Assembly: GCA_029010715.1 (NCBI GenBank)
Contig: JAQXKZ010000025.1
Location: 1 to 64,000, forward strand
Reading direction: 5' to 3'
DNA: 64,000 nucleotides
Origin: Clostridiales bacterium
Lineage (GTDB): Bacteria > Bacillota > Clostridia > Oscillospirales > Oscillospiraceae
This document shows positions 16,514 to 24,946 of this stretch, in pieces. Position 1 is the stretch's first letter. The number at the start of each line of letters is the position of its first letter. Below the pieces are notes generated by a model, which had not been told where the DNA came from, made no database searches, and saw only the letters and a program-made list of their open reading frames with translations. A program made the position numbers and the translations under genes.

Positions 16514-18415
16514 ATGTACACGGACTCCTATTTTAATAAGTTCGTTTTGCCCGAGGATCTCTCTCAGGCATTGAAAAAGAGCAACTGTCTCTGCTATCCC
16601 GAGACAAAGGAGCAGCTTATAGAGATGTGCTACGGCCCCACGCATTCCTCGAAGTTCGACGTATGCTACAGCATTGACGGCAAGGGTCTGTTCAAGGAAG
16701 CCGAGGTCGTGCGCTGCAAGAACGGTACCGCCGTCAATTTCATGGAGGACTACATGCGCCGCCGCGACCCCGACTGTATGAGGATCGGCGACGATCTTCC
16801 CACAGATAAGCCCCGCTTTTCCGAGGTATACGGCTACGAATTTTCCAGCCTCCGTCGGGAAACCATGGATTGGCTTGCTTCACAGCGCCTTATCATTCTG
16901 CCCTTCCGCGCCGGCGGACAATACTACGGCTACGACAGTCTGATGATCTGTCCGATGAACGCCGCGTTCTTCGCCCTCTCCCTTGCCAACATGCAGGGCT
17001 TTGTCAGCATCAACGACGTTCAGGACGGTTTTACTCCGCGCGCCGTCATATACGTTGCGCCTCCTTTCAGGCACACCCACTTCAACGGCAAGCAGGTTGT
17101 CGTGCATCAGCGCAGCGAGCGGCTGCACGAGGTCTTTTCCTATAATCTCTATCCCGGTCCCTCCGCGAAGAAGGGCGTGTTCTCCATGCTGCTGGACATC
17201 GGCGAGCAGGAGGGCTGGATTACCAACCACGCCTCCGCCGCGCTTCTCGAGTCCCCGTATGAGATGGAAGTCGTGTTCATGCACGAGGGTGCTTCCGGCG
17301 GCGGCAAGAGCGAAATGCTCGAGGAGATACACCGCGAGGAGGACGGCAAGCTGCTTATGGGTACGCATACCGTCAGCGGTGAGAAATATTACATCTCCCT
17401 CGGTGAGACCTGTAAGATCCACCCCATTGCGGACGATATGATCCTCGCCCATAAGGATATGCAGAATAACTCCGGCCACCTGGTCATAGCCGACGCGGAG
17501 GACGGCTGGTTCCTGCGTATGGACGGCGACAATTACTACGGCAACAGTCCCGCGTATGAGCGCATCAGCATCCATCCCTCGGAGCCTCTGGAGTTCTTCA
17601 ATATGGATGCCGTTCCCGGCGCCACCTGCCTGATCTGGGAGCATGTCCCGGAATCCGACGGCAAACCCTGTACCAACCCGCGTGTTATAATTCCGCGCCG
17701 CATGATCGACAACATCGTCCCCGGCAATGAGCCGCAGGAGGTAAATGTCCGCTCCTTCGGCGTGCGTATGCCCCCCTCCACCAACATGGCTCCCAACTAC
17801 GGCGTCATGGGTATGGTCCAGTTCGTTCCCACGTCCATAGCGTGGCTCTGGAGGCTTATCGCTCCGCGCGGTTTCAAGAACCCCTCCATCGCCGACTCCA
17901 ACGCCGGCAGCGGCCTGAAGGCCGAGGGCGTCGGCTCCTATTGGCCGTTCTCCACCGGCAAAAAGGTCACTCAGGCCAACATGCTCCTCCGCCAGATGCT
18001 CGCCTGTCCGAACACGCTGAATATTCTCATACCGAATCAGCACATAGGCGCGTATCAGGTCGGCTTCATGGGTGAGTGGCTCACACGTGAGTACCTTGCG
18101 CGCAGAGGCGGCAATGTCAAGCTGAAGCATCTTGTTCCCGCGCGCTGCCCGATCTTCGGCTACTCCCTCGATGAGATGAAGATCGACGGCCAGTACGTCC
18201 GTCAGACCTTCCTGCGCCCGGAGCTGCAGTCCAAGCTCGGCTTTGAGGGCTACGACGCCGGCGCGAAGATCCTTACCGATTTCTTTAAGGAACAGCTGAA
18301 GCAGTTCCTCACCGACGACCTTGACCCGCTCGGCCGCCGGATAATAGAGCTCGTCATGGATGACGCTCCTCTTGAGGATTACCTGGCCCTGACTCCGATG
18401 TCCAACATCAAGTAA
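16514..18415 (+). CDS. DUF4914 family protein with PEPCK/HPr-kinase-like P-loop
   Basis: The start at 16514 (MYTDSYFNKFVLPEDL) has GAGGT six bases upstream; upstream in-frame starts lack such a site. The 633-residue length and sequence fit the DUF4914 family of Firmicutes, whose function is not established. Residues 259-267 read GASGGGKSE, a P-loop like that of HPr kinase (GxSGxGKSE) and close to ATP-dependent PEP carboxykinase. About 65 residues later ADAEDGWFLRMDGDNYYG resembles the PEPCK metal-binding GDDEHGW...GG(C)Y region. This suggests a nucleotide-binding enzyme of that fold, but it is inference. It stands alone and is cytoplasmic, with codon use like the core genes. Confidence 0.8.
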   Translation: MYTDSYFNKFVLPEDLSQALKKSNCLCYPETKEQLIEMCYGPTHSSKFDVCYSIDGKGLFKEAEVVRCKNGTAVNFMEDYMRRRDPDCMRIGDDLPTDKPRFSEVYGYEFSSLRRETMDWLASQRLIILPFRAGGQYYGYDSLMICPMNAAFFALSLANMQGFVSINDVQDGFTPRAVIYVAPPFRHTHFNGKQVVVHQRSERLHEVFSYNLYPGPSAKKGVFSMLLDIGEQEGWITNHASAALLESPYEMEVVFMHEGASGGGKSEMLEEIHREEDGKLLMGTHTVSGEKYYISLGETCKIHPIADDMILAHKDMQNNSGHLVIADAEDGWFLRMDGDNYYGNSPAYERISIHPSEPLEFFNMDAVPGATCLIWEHVPESDGKPCTNPRVIIPRRMIDNIVPGNEPQEVNVRSFGVRMPPSTNMAPNYGVMGMVQFVPTSIAWLWRLIAPRGFKNPSIADSNAGSGLKAEGVGSYWPFSTGKKVTQANMLLRQMLACPNTLNILIPNQHIGAYQVGFMGEWLTREYLARRGGNVKLKHLVPARCPIFGYSLDEMKIDGQYVRQTFLRPELQSKLGFEGYDAGAKILTDFFKEQLKQFLTDDLDPLGRRIIELVMDDAPLEDYLALTPMSNIK

Positions 18416-18532
18416 TAAGCCAAACTGCCGCCGCACATGAGATAAATTGTACCGCCGCCGGCGCGTTGCCGGCGGCGGTATTCCGCTGTGTACGCCGCTT
18501 TGCCCGTCTGCCGTACATTTTTCGATTTTTTC

Positions 18533-18561
18533 TTGTGCTCCCCTGCCATATGTGGTATCTT
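18533..18561 (+). promoter_or_regulatory. Promoter candidate for ddl
   Basis: TTGTGC (18533-18538), a 17-base spacer and TATCTT (18556-18561). A short repeated AAAGTACTTTAAAGTAC follows directly and could be an operator. Confidence 0.45.
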
Positions 18562-18643
18562 ATTAAAGTACTTTAAAGTACCCGACATGGCTTCAGCCGC
18601 GTTCAAACCGAATTTTTATCAAGCCCCGAAAGGAGGATTGTCC

Positions 18644-19711
18644 TTGAAGATTGTTGTTCTCGGCGGCGGTATAAGTACCGAGCGTCAGGTTTCGCTCGTT
18701 ACCGCCACCTCTGTATGTAAGGCTCTGCGCAGTCTCGGCCACAAGGCCATATTTGTGGATATGTTCATGGGTATGGAGAATTACGACGGAGCTCTGGAAG
18801 CTGCTTTTGACGTCCCTGACGGCTTCTGCAGCGAGCTCAGCGTCGGCAGGCAGGCCCCGGACATAGAGGCCGTCAAGGCCTCGCGCAAGTTTCACAGCCC
18901 GAGCCGCCTCGGTAAAAACGTACTGGAGATCTGCACCATGGCCGACTGTGTGTTTCTCGGCCTGCACGGCGCCGACGGTGAGGACGGTAAAATACAGGCT
19001 GCTTTGGACCTGCTCGGCGTCCCCTACACCGGATCTGACCCGCTCAGCAGCGCCATGGCCATGGATAAGGCCGTCGCCAAGCGCGTTATGGACAGCTTCG
19101 GTATCCGTACCGCGCCCTGGCAGGAGATCAGCTATACCGCGGCCGATATCCCCCGCCTGCTTGACACGCTGCCTCTACCCTGCGCCGTCAAGGTGGTCAA
19201 CGGCGGTTCGTCAATCGGCGTAGAACTTCCAAATACGCGTGCGGAGCTGGAGGCCGCCCTGCGCAGCGTGCTCAAATACGGCAACCGCGTCGTCGTCGAA
19301 GAAAAAATCTCGGGTATCGAGGTCACCGTACCCGTCCTTGGCGACCGGTGCCTCAGCCCGATTGAGATCGTTCCCCCGGAAGGCACGAGCTTCGACTATG
19401 TCGCCAAATACCAGAGCGGCAGCGAGGGCGCGAGCGAGATATGCCCGGCACGCATAAGTGAAAAGGATAGGCAGACCGTGTCGGAAGCGGCGCTGAAGTT
19501 CCACCGTGCGCTCGGCCTGTCCGTTTACTCCCGTTCCGACTTCATCCTCGACAGAGAGGGCCGCGCATGGTGCCTTGAGGTCAATACCCTGCCCGGCATG
19601 ACGCCGAACAGTCTTATTCCCAAGGCCGCCAGGCTGGAAGGCCTCGACTATGCGCATCTGTGCGAGAAAATTGTCGAGCTTTCCGTTGCCGCCAGGAGTG
19701 CCCGGCAGTAA
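18644..19711 (+). CDS. ddl: D-alanine--D-alanine ligase
   Basis: Ddl joins two D-alanines with ATP to make the peptidoglycan dipeptide. Family blocks are GGGISTERQVSLVTA (N-terminal), GLHGADGEDGKIQAALDLLG with GVPYTGSD, the ATP-grasp lysine strand CAVKVVNGGSSIGV, the omega loop with AKYQSGSEGASEICPA, and EVNTLPGMTPNSLIP, which holds the metal ligands. The frame is open for 52 codons upstream, but the TTG at 18644 is seven bases after AAAGGAGG and starts exactly at the Rossmann strand. The product has 355 residues. The alanine racemase at 34234-35373 would supply its substrate. Confidence 0.94.
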   Translation: MKIVVLGGGISTERQVSLVTATSVCKALRSLGHKAIFVDMFMGMENYDGALEAAFDVPDGFCSELSVGRQAPDIEAVKASRKFHSPSRLGKNVLEICTMADCVFLGLHGADGEDGKIQAALDLLGVPYTGSDPLSSAMAMDKAVAKRVMDSFGIRTAPWQEISYTAADIPRLLDTLPLPCAVKVVNGGSSIGVELPNTRAELEAALRSVLKYGNRVVVEEKISGIEVTVPVLGDRCLSPIEIVPPEGTSFDYVAKYQSGSEGASEICPARISEKDRQTVSEAALKFHRALGLSVYSRSDFILDREGRAWCLEVNTLPGMTPNSLIPKAARLEGLDYAHLCEKIVELSVAARSARQ

Positions 19712-19887
19712 ATTTTCCGTATTCTGTCCATCTGATAATTCTTAAAACGAAGTTAACATTTTCTTAATGTTTTATACCGGCGTTGTGGTAAAATCTATTT
19801 TTGAAAAAGTACTGCCGGTTTATTGTGCGCAGCACCGGATGCGCATTCATCCGCGCTTGTCTAAGCATCACATTACAAGGTGAAACT

Positions 19888-20292
19888 ATGAGAGAAAAAT
19901 TGACCCGTTTTATGGCCGGACGCAACGGCAATGACCAACTGAATCTGTTTCTGCTGATTGTGGACGTAGTGCTGCTGCTGTTTGCCTCTTTCTTCCGGGA
20001 CAGCTTCGGCAAATACATCTATATACCCGTATTCGCCCTGCTCGGATACGCGTATTTCCGTATGTTTTCCCGCAACGTGTACAGGCGCCGTGAGGAAAAC
20101 GGGAAATACATCCGCGCCCGCTACCGCGTCTCCGCCGCGCTTCGGGTCCGGCACGAACGCTGGATTCAGCGCCGCGATTACAAGTTTTTTACCTGCCCCT
20201 CCTGCCGCACTACTCTGCGCGTACCGAGAGGGCACGGCAAGATCAAGATAGTCTGTACCAAGTGCGGCAACTCCTTCACCGGTAAGACCTGA
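19888..20292 (+). CDS. Small membrane protein with C-terminal zinc ribbon
   Basis: The 134-residue product starts at 19888, with AAGGTGA before the ATG; an earlier ATG at 19801 has no SD. Two hydrophobic helices (about 19-34 and 43-58) are followed by a basic stretch and a zinc-ribbon pattern, C103-P-S-C106 and C123-T-K-C126. It is the first of three tightly packed genes with DUF5685 and a DnaJ-domain protein, so it probably acts with them at the membrane. I know no name for the family; the zinc site is inferred from spacing. Confidence 0.8.
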   Translation: MREKLTRFMAGRNGNDQLNLFLLIVDVVLLLFASFFRDSFGKYIYIPVFALLGYAYFRMFSRNVYRRREENGKYIRARYRVSAALRVRHERWIQRRDYKFFTCPSCRTTLRVPRGHGKIKIVCTKCGNSFTGKT

Positions 20293-20293
20293 T

Positions 20294-21118
20294 ATGTTCG
20301 GATATCTTGTTGCCGCGCCTGATCTCCTTGAAGAAGATCAGCAAAAACGCTATAAATCATGCTACTGCGGTCTTTGCCGCAGTCTGGAGCATTGCTTCGG
20401 CAAAGTCGCCCGGCTCACGCTCAACTATGACCTGACCTTTCTCGTGCTGCTGCTCTCTTCCCTCTATGAGCCGGAAGAGGAGCGCGGCGAGGACAGTTGT
20501 CCGCGCCATCCGGCCGCGAAGCAGGCATGGGTGTCAAGTGAAGTGACCGACTATGCCGCACATATGAACATTGCCCTCGCCTATCTCAAATGTCTGGATG
20601 ACTGGCATGATGACCGCAGTCTCACGGCTCTGGCAGAGTCCCGTACTCTGAAGAGCTTTTACGACAGGACCGCTGAGAAATATCCGCGTCAGTGCTCTGC
20701 CATGTGCAGTGCGCTGGATAAGCTGAGCGAAATTGAGAAAGAGGGCGTCGAAGCCCCCGATCAGGCCGCCGGCTGCTTCGGCGAACTGATGGAGGAGATC
20801 TTCGTTTACAGGGACGATCGCTGGTCTCCCGCGCTCAGGGCCATGGCGCATGCTCTCGGCAGATTCATCTACCTCATGGATGCAGCCATGGATCTCGACA
20901 GGGACGTCGCTGCCGGGAGCTATAATCCCTTCCGCAGCTTTCACGGCCTTGCGGATAATGAGCAGCGCTTCAGGGACATACTGAAGATGCAGCTCGGCGA
21001 GTGCGTTTTTTTCTTCGATAAGCTGCCGCTGGTGCAGGACACCGGGCTTATGCAAAACATTCTGTGTATCGGGCTGTGGGCACAATTCAACAAGAAATAC
21101 AGCAGAAAGGACCCTTAA
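20294..21118 (+). CDS. DUF5685 family protein
   Basis: The N-terminus MFGYLVAAPDLLEEDQQKRY with KSCYCGLCRSLEHCFG and NYDLTFLVLLL is the DUF5685 signature. The rest is predicted all helical. Two Asp-rich motifs are present, DDWHDD at 102-107 and a DAAMDLDRDVAAG stretch near 195-207, in a layout that recalls the facing DDxxD motifs of isoprenoid synthases. That resemblance is my inference, and no function is established. The Cys pair CYCGLC could bind metal. The ATG is one base after the zinc-ribbon gene's stop, and the stop abuts the DnaJ-domain gene, so translation is coupled. Confidence 0.8.
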   Translation: MFGYLVAAPDLLEEDQQKRYKSCYCGLCRSLEHCFGKVARLTLNYDLTFLVLLLSSLYEPEEERGEDSCPRHPAAKQAWVSSEVTDYAAHMNIALAYLKCLDDWHDDRSLTALAESRTLKSFYDRTAEKYPRQCSAMCSALDKLSEIEKEGVEAPDQAAGCFGELMEEIFVYRDDRWSPALRAMAHALGRFIYLMDAAMDLDRDVAAGSYNPFRSFHGLADNEQRFRDILKMQLGECVFFFDKLPLVQDTGLMQNILCIGLWAQFNKKYSRKDP

Positions 21119-21802
21119 ATGTATCAGGATCCGTACAAGGTCCTCGGCGTATCCCCTGACGCCTCGGACGAGGAGATAAAAAAGGCATACCGCGATCTGA
21201 CCAAGAAGTATCACCCGGACCTGAATCCCGGCGATCCGGAGGCAGCTCGCAAGATGAACGATATCAACAGTGCCTATGACCAGATAAAGAACGGTACGGC
21301 CCAGAGCGGCGCCTACGGTCAGCAGAGCTACGGCCAGCAGGGAGGCCAGTATCAGCAGTACGGCTGGAATCCCTGGACCGGCTGGACGGAGTATTCCGGC
21401 TGGGGCAATGCCCAGCAGTCGCGGCAGACCGAGCGCAGTGAATATACCGCAGCAAAGAACTATATCCGCAACGGCATGTACAGGGAGGCCATAAACGCCC
21501 TCTCCGGTGTCCCCGTCTCCGAGCGCGACGGGAAGTGGTACTATCTCTCCGCCGGCGCCAATATGTACATGGGCAACAAGGTCACTGCTCTTGAGCACGC
21601 CAAGCGCGCCGTCGAGATCGACCCTGGCAACGAGGAATACCGCCAGCTGCTTGAGCAGCTGCAGAGCGGGCGCGATTTCTATGACGGTTATTCGAGCGGT
21701 TACAGCAAGAGCGTGAATCTCAATCCGCTGTGGCTTGCCCTGTGCGCGTCGCAGTTCTTCTGCGGCAACACCTGCGGCTGCCCTGCGGTATTCTGCTGCT
21801 GA
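21119..21802 (+). CDS. J-domain protein with TPR-like repeat
   Basis: Residues 1-65 are a J domain with the HPD motif ([11 protein letters not shown]) that stimulates Hsp70 (DnaK) ATPase. A Gly/Gln/Tyr-rich linker follows (about 66-105), then a helical region (110-185) with TPR-like helices ([20 protein letters not shown] and the following repeats). The end is hydrophobic and Cys-rich ([15 protein letters not shown]). It lacks the zinc-finger and C-terminal domains of true DnaJ, so it is a specialised J protein. It lies directly after the DUF5685 gene and probably brings DnaK to that membrane-associated set. A GC-rich hairpin follows. Confidence 0.88.
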   Translation: MYQDPYKVLGVSPDASDEEIKKAYRDLTKKYHPDLNPGDPEAARKMNDINSAYDQIKNGTAQSGAYGQQSYGQQGGQYQQYGWNPWTGWTEYSGWGNAQQSRQTERSEYTAAKNYIRNGMYREAINALSGVPVSERDGKWYYLSAGANMYMGNKVTALEHAKRAVEIDPGNEEYRQLLEQLQSGRDFYDGYSSGYSKSVNLNPLWLALCASQFFCGNTCGCPAVFCC

Positions 21803-21819
21803 AGCGCAAAAAAACTTCA

Positions 21820-21844
21820 GGCCCCGTGCAGTCTGCACGGGGCC
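21820..21844. terminator. GC-rich terminator hairpin between convergent genes
   Basis: GGCCCCGTGCA and its complement surround a 3-base loop. A run of seven A precedes it, so it is best formed for the minus strand, but it lies after the J-domain gene as well. Confidence 0.6.
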
Positions 21845-21913
21845 TTGGCTTGTCAAAAATGCCTGCGGCAGCTCTTTTGACTGCGCTTCCGCCTCCGGGC
21901 ATTGTGAGCATTT

Positions 21914-22948
21914 TTACATGAACAGCTTTTCAATCACGGAATCCGTGTATTCTGTCAGCGCCGCAAAATCCATATACGGCCGGTACACGCTCTCCAGCGC
22001 GTCGTGCAGGGCCTTTGCCTGCGCGAGCTTTCCGTAAGCGGCGGAAAGCAGCCGCTCTGTTATCCGTTGTCCCTCGCTAAGCTCTGATGTGCGGCCAAAG
22101 CTGTCCGCAGCCGCAGTTTTCAGCTTCTCCGCGCCTGCAAACCCCCAGTCTCCCGCTACGATCGCCGCCGAGCATCCCGGCAGCAGTACTGCCTCCGCTC
22201 TGTCCGGCTCCAGCGGGTCGGGGCAGAGAATGACGCTCATCCCTTTCTCCTGCGCCTCCTGCAGCGCCGTTTTAAGCAGTGCGTTCGCGCCTCTGTCTGC
22301 GTCATCAATTACATAAATTTGTTTACATAATTTTTCAACAGTGCTTTTCAGACGCAGCCTTCCCCTGCAGCTGTTCGCGCTCAGAAAGCGCCGTCTCAGA
22401 GCCGGGCCGCTCTCCGTACGGCCCTCAACCATCCTGTCAACGATCCTCCGTGCAAGCTCCCTGTCATCCTCCGGCATGCGCTCGCTCCAGGCCGGGTCGT
22501 AAGCGTTCGCCGTCTCTCCCGCCGCGGACAGCAGTCTGTATGCTCCGGCATACACTTTCCTGTATGCCGCGTTCAGCTCTGCTGCGCTCTCTGAATCGCG
22601 TGTGTTCAGCGGTGTTCTGCAAAAGCGCCCAAGGTTTACATAATCTGCATCCACAGCAAATGCCTGCGGCTCGCGTACGTGCGGGGCCGTACCGTCTATC
22701 CAGGCTTGCCCCAGTTCCGGGACATACAGCGCGTCCAGAGAATCCGGGTCCCCTGAGCATATGATCTGCTCGGTATCCATTCCGCGCTCCCCTGCCGCAG
22801 CCGCTATCCTCCTCATAAATCCGGACTTTCCGGTTCCCGGACCGCCCTTTATGATATGCAGAAACACTCCCTCGTTTTCGGGGAAGCCCTCATACAGCGA
22901 GCAGAATCCGCTCCTCGAATTTGCCGCCAGAAAGAAGCATGTATCCAT
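21914..22948 (-). CDS. P-loop ATPase of the PRK06851 type
   Basis: The 344-residue protein begins MDTCFFLAANSRSGF...YEGFPENEGVFLHIIKGGPGTGKSGFM: GGPGTGKS is Walker A near residue 37, and QIYVIDD(A)DRG supplies an acidic strand further on. The opening and P-loop context match a family of uncharacterised Firmicutes ATPases that I know under the label PRK06851. The ATG at 22948 lies six bases after GGAGG; the TTG at 22951 is too close to it. It is alone on the minus strand, divergent from the HAD gene. The substrate is unknown. No membrane segment is seen. Confidence 0.72.
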   Translation of the reverse strand: MDTCFFLAANSRSGFCSLYEGFPENEGVFLHIIKGGPGTGKSGFMRRIAAAAGERGMDTEQIICSGDPDSLDALYVPELGQAWIDGTAPHVREPQAFAVDADYVNLGRFCRTPLNTRDSESAAELNAAYRKVYAGAYRLLSAAGETANAYDPAWSERMPEDDRELARRIVDRMVEGRTESGPALRRRFLSANSCRGRLRLKSTVEKLCKQIYVIDDADRGANALLKTALQEAQEKGMSVILCPDPLEPDRAEAVLLPGCSAAIVAGDWGFAGAEKLKTAAADSFGRTSELSEGQRITERLLSAAYGKLAQAKALHDALESVYRPYMDFAALTEYTDSVIEKLFM

Positions 22949-23071
22949 CAAGCACCTCCGTATGTCACAGATAATTCACTATATGCTCATTTTAGCCGGA
23001 TTGACATTGTTTCAGCCGTCGTATATAATTCTGTATTCAAAATAACGCTGCGCCTGATAAGGAGGATCCAT

Positions 23072-23719
23072 ATGTACAGATACGTGCTTTTTGATTTTGA
23101 CGGGACCGTGTTCGATACCGTGGAAGGCATAAGCAAATCCGCCTCATATGCCGCCGGCAAGTTAGGCATTGACGCCGCGCCGGAGACTCTGCGCTGCTTT
23201 GCCGGTCCCCCGCTGGTCGACATGTTTATGGAGCACTTCGGTTTTTCTCGGGAGGACGCCGAGCTGGCAACCGGATATTTCCGTGAGCGCTACGTTCCCA
23301 CAGGTCTCTATGAGTGCCGTGTGTTTCCGGGGATAAAGGAACTCCTGACCGCTCTCAGAGCCGCCGGGCTGCGTGTCGGGATCGCCACATCCAAGCCGCA
23401 GACGCTGGCAGAAGAGCTGCTCGCCGGCGAAGGGATGACCGGGCTGTTTGAAGTCGTCTGCGGCAGTGACAGCGACGGCAACAACAACTCCAAGGCGCAG
23501 GTCCTTGGCCGGGCCATGGCCGCCCTCGGCGCAGTAAAGGAAGAGACCGTCCTGGTCGGCGACACGAAGTACGACGTGGCAGGCGCACACGAGTGCGGTG
23601 TCAGCTGCATCGGTGTCGAATACGGCTACGCCGCCGAGGGCGAGCTGGAATCAGCCGGCGCTGAATACATCGTAAAGGATATACCCGGGCTCAGGTCTCT
23701 TCTTCTTGGACAGACCTGA
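23072..23719 (+). CDS. HAD-family hydrolase, phosphoglycolate-phosphatase-like
   Basis: HAD motif I is FDFDGTVFDT (nucleophile and acid Asp, residues 8-12), motif II is GIATSKPQT, motif III a Lys in NNNSKAQVLGRA, and motif IV VGDTKYDVAGA. The helical cap lies between motifs I and II, the layout of Gph/pyrophosphatase-type enzymes. Start 23072 has AAGGAGG six bases upstream. At 215 residues it is the normal size. The substrate (phosphoglycolate, pyrophosphate or another small phosphate) cannot be set from the sequence. Confidence 0.88.
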   Translation: MYRYVLFDFDGTVFDTVEGISKSASYAAGKLGIDAAPETLRCFAGPPLVDMFMEHFGFSREDAELATGYFRERYVPTGLYECRVFPGIKELLTALRAAGLRVGIATSKPQTLAEELLAGEGMTGLFEVVCGSDSDGNNNSKAQVLGRAMAALGAVKEETVLVGDTKYDVAGAHECGVSCIGVEYGYAAEGELESAGAEYIVKDIPGLRSLLLGQT

Positions 23720-24110
23720 TCGGCATGTCAGAAAGCCCCCGGCGGCCTTTTACCCGCGCTTCAGCCGCCCTGCATTATGAGCATATTAAAGCTTCAACAG
23801 ATAGTCTTAATAAATAAAGCCTTTCTGCGGAGGATTATACAATTTGAGCTGCCTCCCCGGCCCTCTCAGCCTCCCCCGCCGCTCAGTTATCCGCCGCTCA
23901 GTAACGTACCCGGCAGTCTGCATGATACATAAAAGGTCCTGACATTCCGTCAGGACCTTTTATGCTGTTCCATGATTAGAGCTTTTAATCGGAGAACCCG
24001 TGTGCTTACGCACATTTGCAGCGTGCTTACGCACGCTGCTCCGTCTCATGCGTAGTTTGAAGCGCCTCCGGCGCTGTAAAAAGCTGTCAGAGTTTTACGG
24101 GATTCCGGCA
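23720..24110. other. Intergenic stretch with terminator and hairpins
   Basis: No credible gene. A strong hairpin with 13-base arms (23931-23943 and 23949-23961) serves as a terminator in either direction. Two adjacent hairpins with the same core GTGC-TTAC-GCAC follow at 24001-24014 and 24018-24039. A 14-base direct repeat built on CCGCCGCTCAGT lies at about 23877-23904. Confidence 0.5.
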
Positions 24111-24617
24111 TTACGTATCGAGTTCTATCATTACCACACTTACGCCCTGCCGTTCGGCATAGACAATTGTGCTCATCGTCCCCCCCGGCCGGCCGTCAAA
24201 GCAGGCCAGCAACAGTGACGAGTGGTCCACCATATACCGGTTTCGCAGCATCATGCAGTCATCCGTGTATCCGTACTGCAGCACTGTCACGCTGTCGCAG
24301 CTATCCAGCAGCCGGTTGTATCTCTGTCTCTGGACTCTGGCCCATTTGTCAGGCTGCGTGCCGCAGGGCACCGCCGCCTCCAGCGTCACATCCGGATGCA
24401 GCTCCCGCAGGGCAAGTACCGCTTCGGCAAAATACATATCGCAGCCTATCGCCATACCGCATATGAAGTGCCTGTAGCCCAGCGTATATATGGCTTCCAG
24501 CCGCGCGGCCAGCTCAAGCTTGAGTTCGATGCAGCGCGGGTCGTCCTCCCGCTGTCCCCACGGCAGCTTGGCGGGACGGTGCCCGGTAAAGCAGCAGCTT
24601 GTCTCCTTTGGGTACAT
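24111..24617 (-). CDS. SLOG-superfamily protein, YpsA/DUF1273-like
   Basis: The 168-residue protein has SCCFTGHRPAKLPWG at the start and CGMAIGCDMYFAEAVLALR in the middle, the nucleotide-site motifs of the DUF1273/YpsA branch of the SLOG (Rossmann-like) superfamily. MVDHSSLLLACFDGRPGGT near the end completes the pocket. SLOG proteins bind nucleotides or nucleotide-sugar ligands; B. subtilis YpsA is linked to cell division and stress, but no reaction is established. It stands alone, divergent from the riboflavin-controlled gene. Confidence 0.83.
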   Translation of the reverse strand: MYPKETSCCFTGHRPAKLPWGQREDDPRCIELKLELAARLEAIYTLGYRHFICGMAIGCDMYFAEAVLALRELHPDVTLEAAVPCGTQPDKWARVQRQRYNRLLDSCDSVTVLQYGYTDDCMMLRNRYMVDHSSLLLACFDGRPGGTMSTIVYAERQGVSVVMIELDT

Positions 24618-24697
24618 GCTCTCACCCCCGACTTCAGCTTTTCTGCTCTTATATTACGATACATTTTTCCTGTCTGCAACAAAAATATAATTGGCTC

Positions 24698-24726
24698 TTG
24701 CAAATTGCGGTTACGTGTGCTATATT
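24698..24726 (+). promoter_or_regulatory. SigA-type promoter of the FMN riboswitch-ribU unit
   Basis: TTGCAA (24698-24703), a 17-base spacer and TATATT (24721-24726) place the transcript start directly before the riboswitch. Confidence 0.7.
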
Positions 24727-24732
24727 GAGCTT

Positions 24733-24840
24733 GTCTTCAGGGCAGGGTGAAATTCCCGATCGGCGGTAAAGTCCGCGAGCCGTATGGCAGGAACCGGTGT
24801 GATTCCGGTACCGACAGTATAGTCTGGATGGAAGAAGATG
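24733..24840 (+). promoter_or_regulatory. FMN riboswitch (RFN element)
   Basis: The conserved RFN blocks appear in order: CTTCAGGGCAGGGTGAAATT, GATCGGCGGTAAAGTCCGCG, GAACCGGTGTGATTCCGGTA and CCGACAGTATAGTCTGGATG, closed by GAAGAAG. FMN binding would favour the downstream terminator hairpin (24898-24919) and switch off ribU. Confidence 0.97.
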
Positions 24841-24897
24841 TACAGCCGTCATTGCGCCTTATGGGCGTATTGCCGGTTTTACATATATTTTTTCTGT

Positions 24898-24919
24898 GCC
24901 TGAAGAGTTTTCTTCAGGC
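24898..24919 (+). terminator. Expression-platform terminator of the FMN riboswitch
   Basis: GCCTGAAGA (24898-24906) pairs with TCTTCAGGC (24911-24919) and is followed by TTATTTTTTATTATTTT. It sits between the aptamer and the ribU ribosome site. Confidence 0.9.
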
Positions 24920-24946
24920 TTATTTTTTATTATTTTGGAGGCGCTT

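Noticed and set aside
16880..18436. A 518-codon minus-strand frame
   Set aside because: Shadow of the DUF4914 gene; no start signal and no recognisable domain.
23843..23941. A 33-codon ORF with TTG start behind GGAGG
   Set aside because: The spacing is long, the product is low-complexity (Arg, Ser, Pro, Leu), and it runs into a terminator stem.
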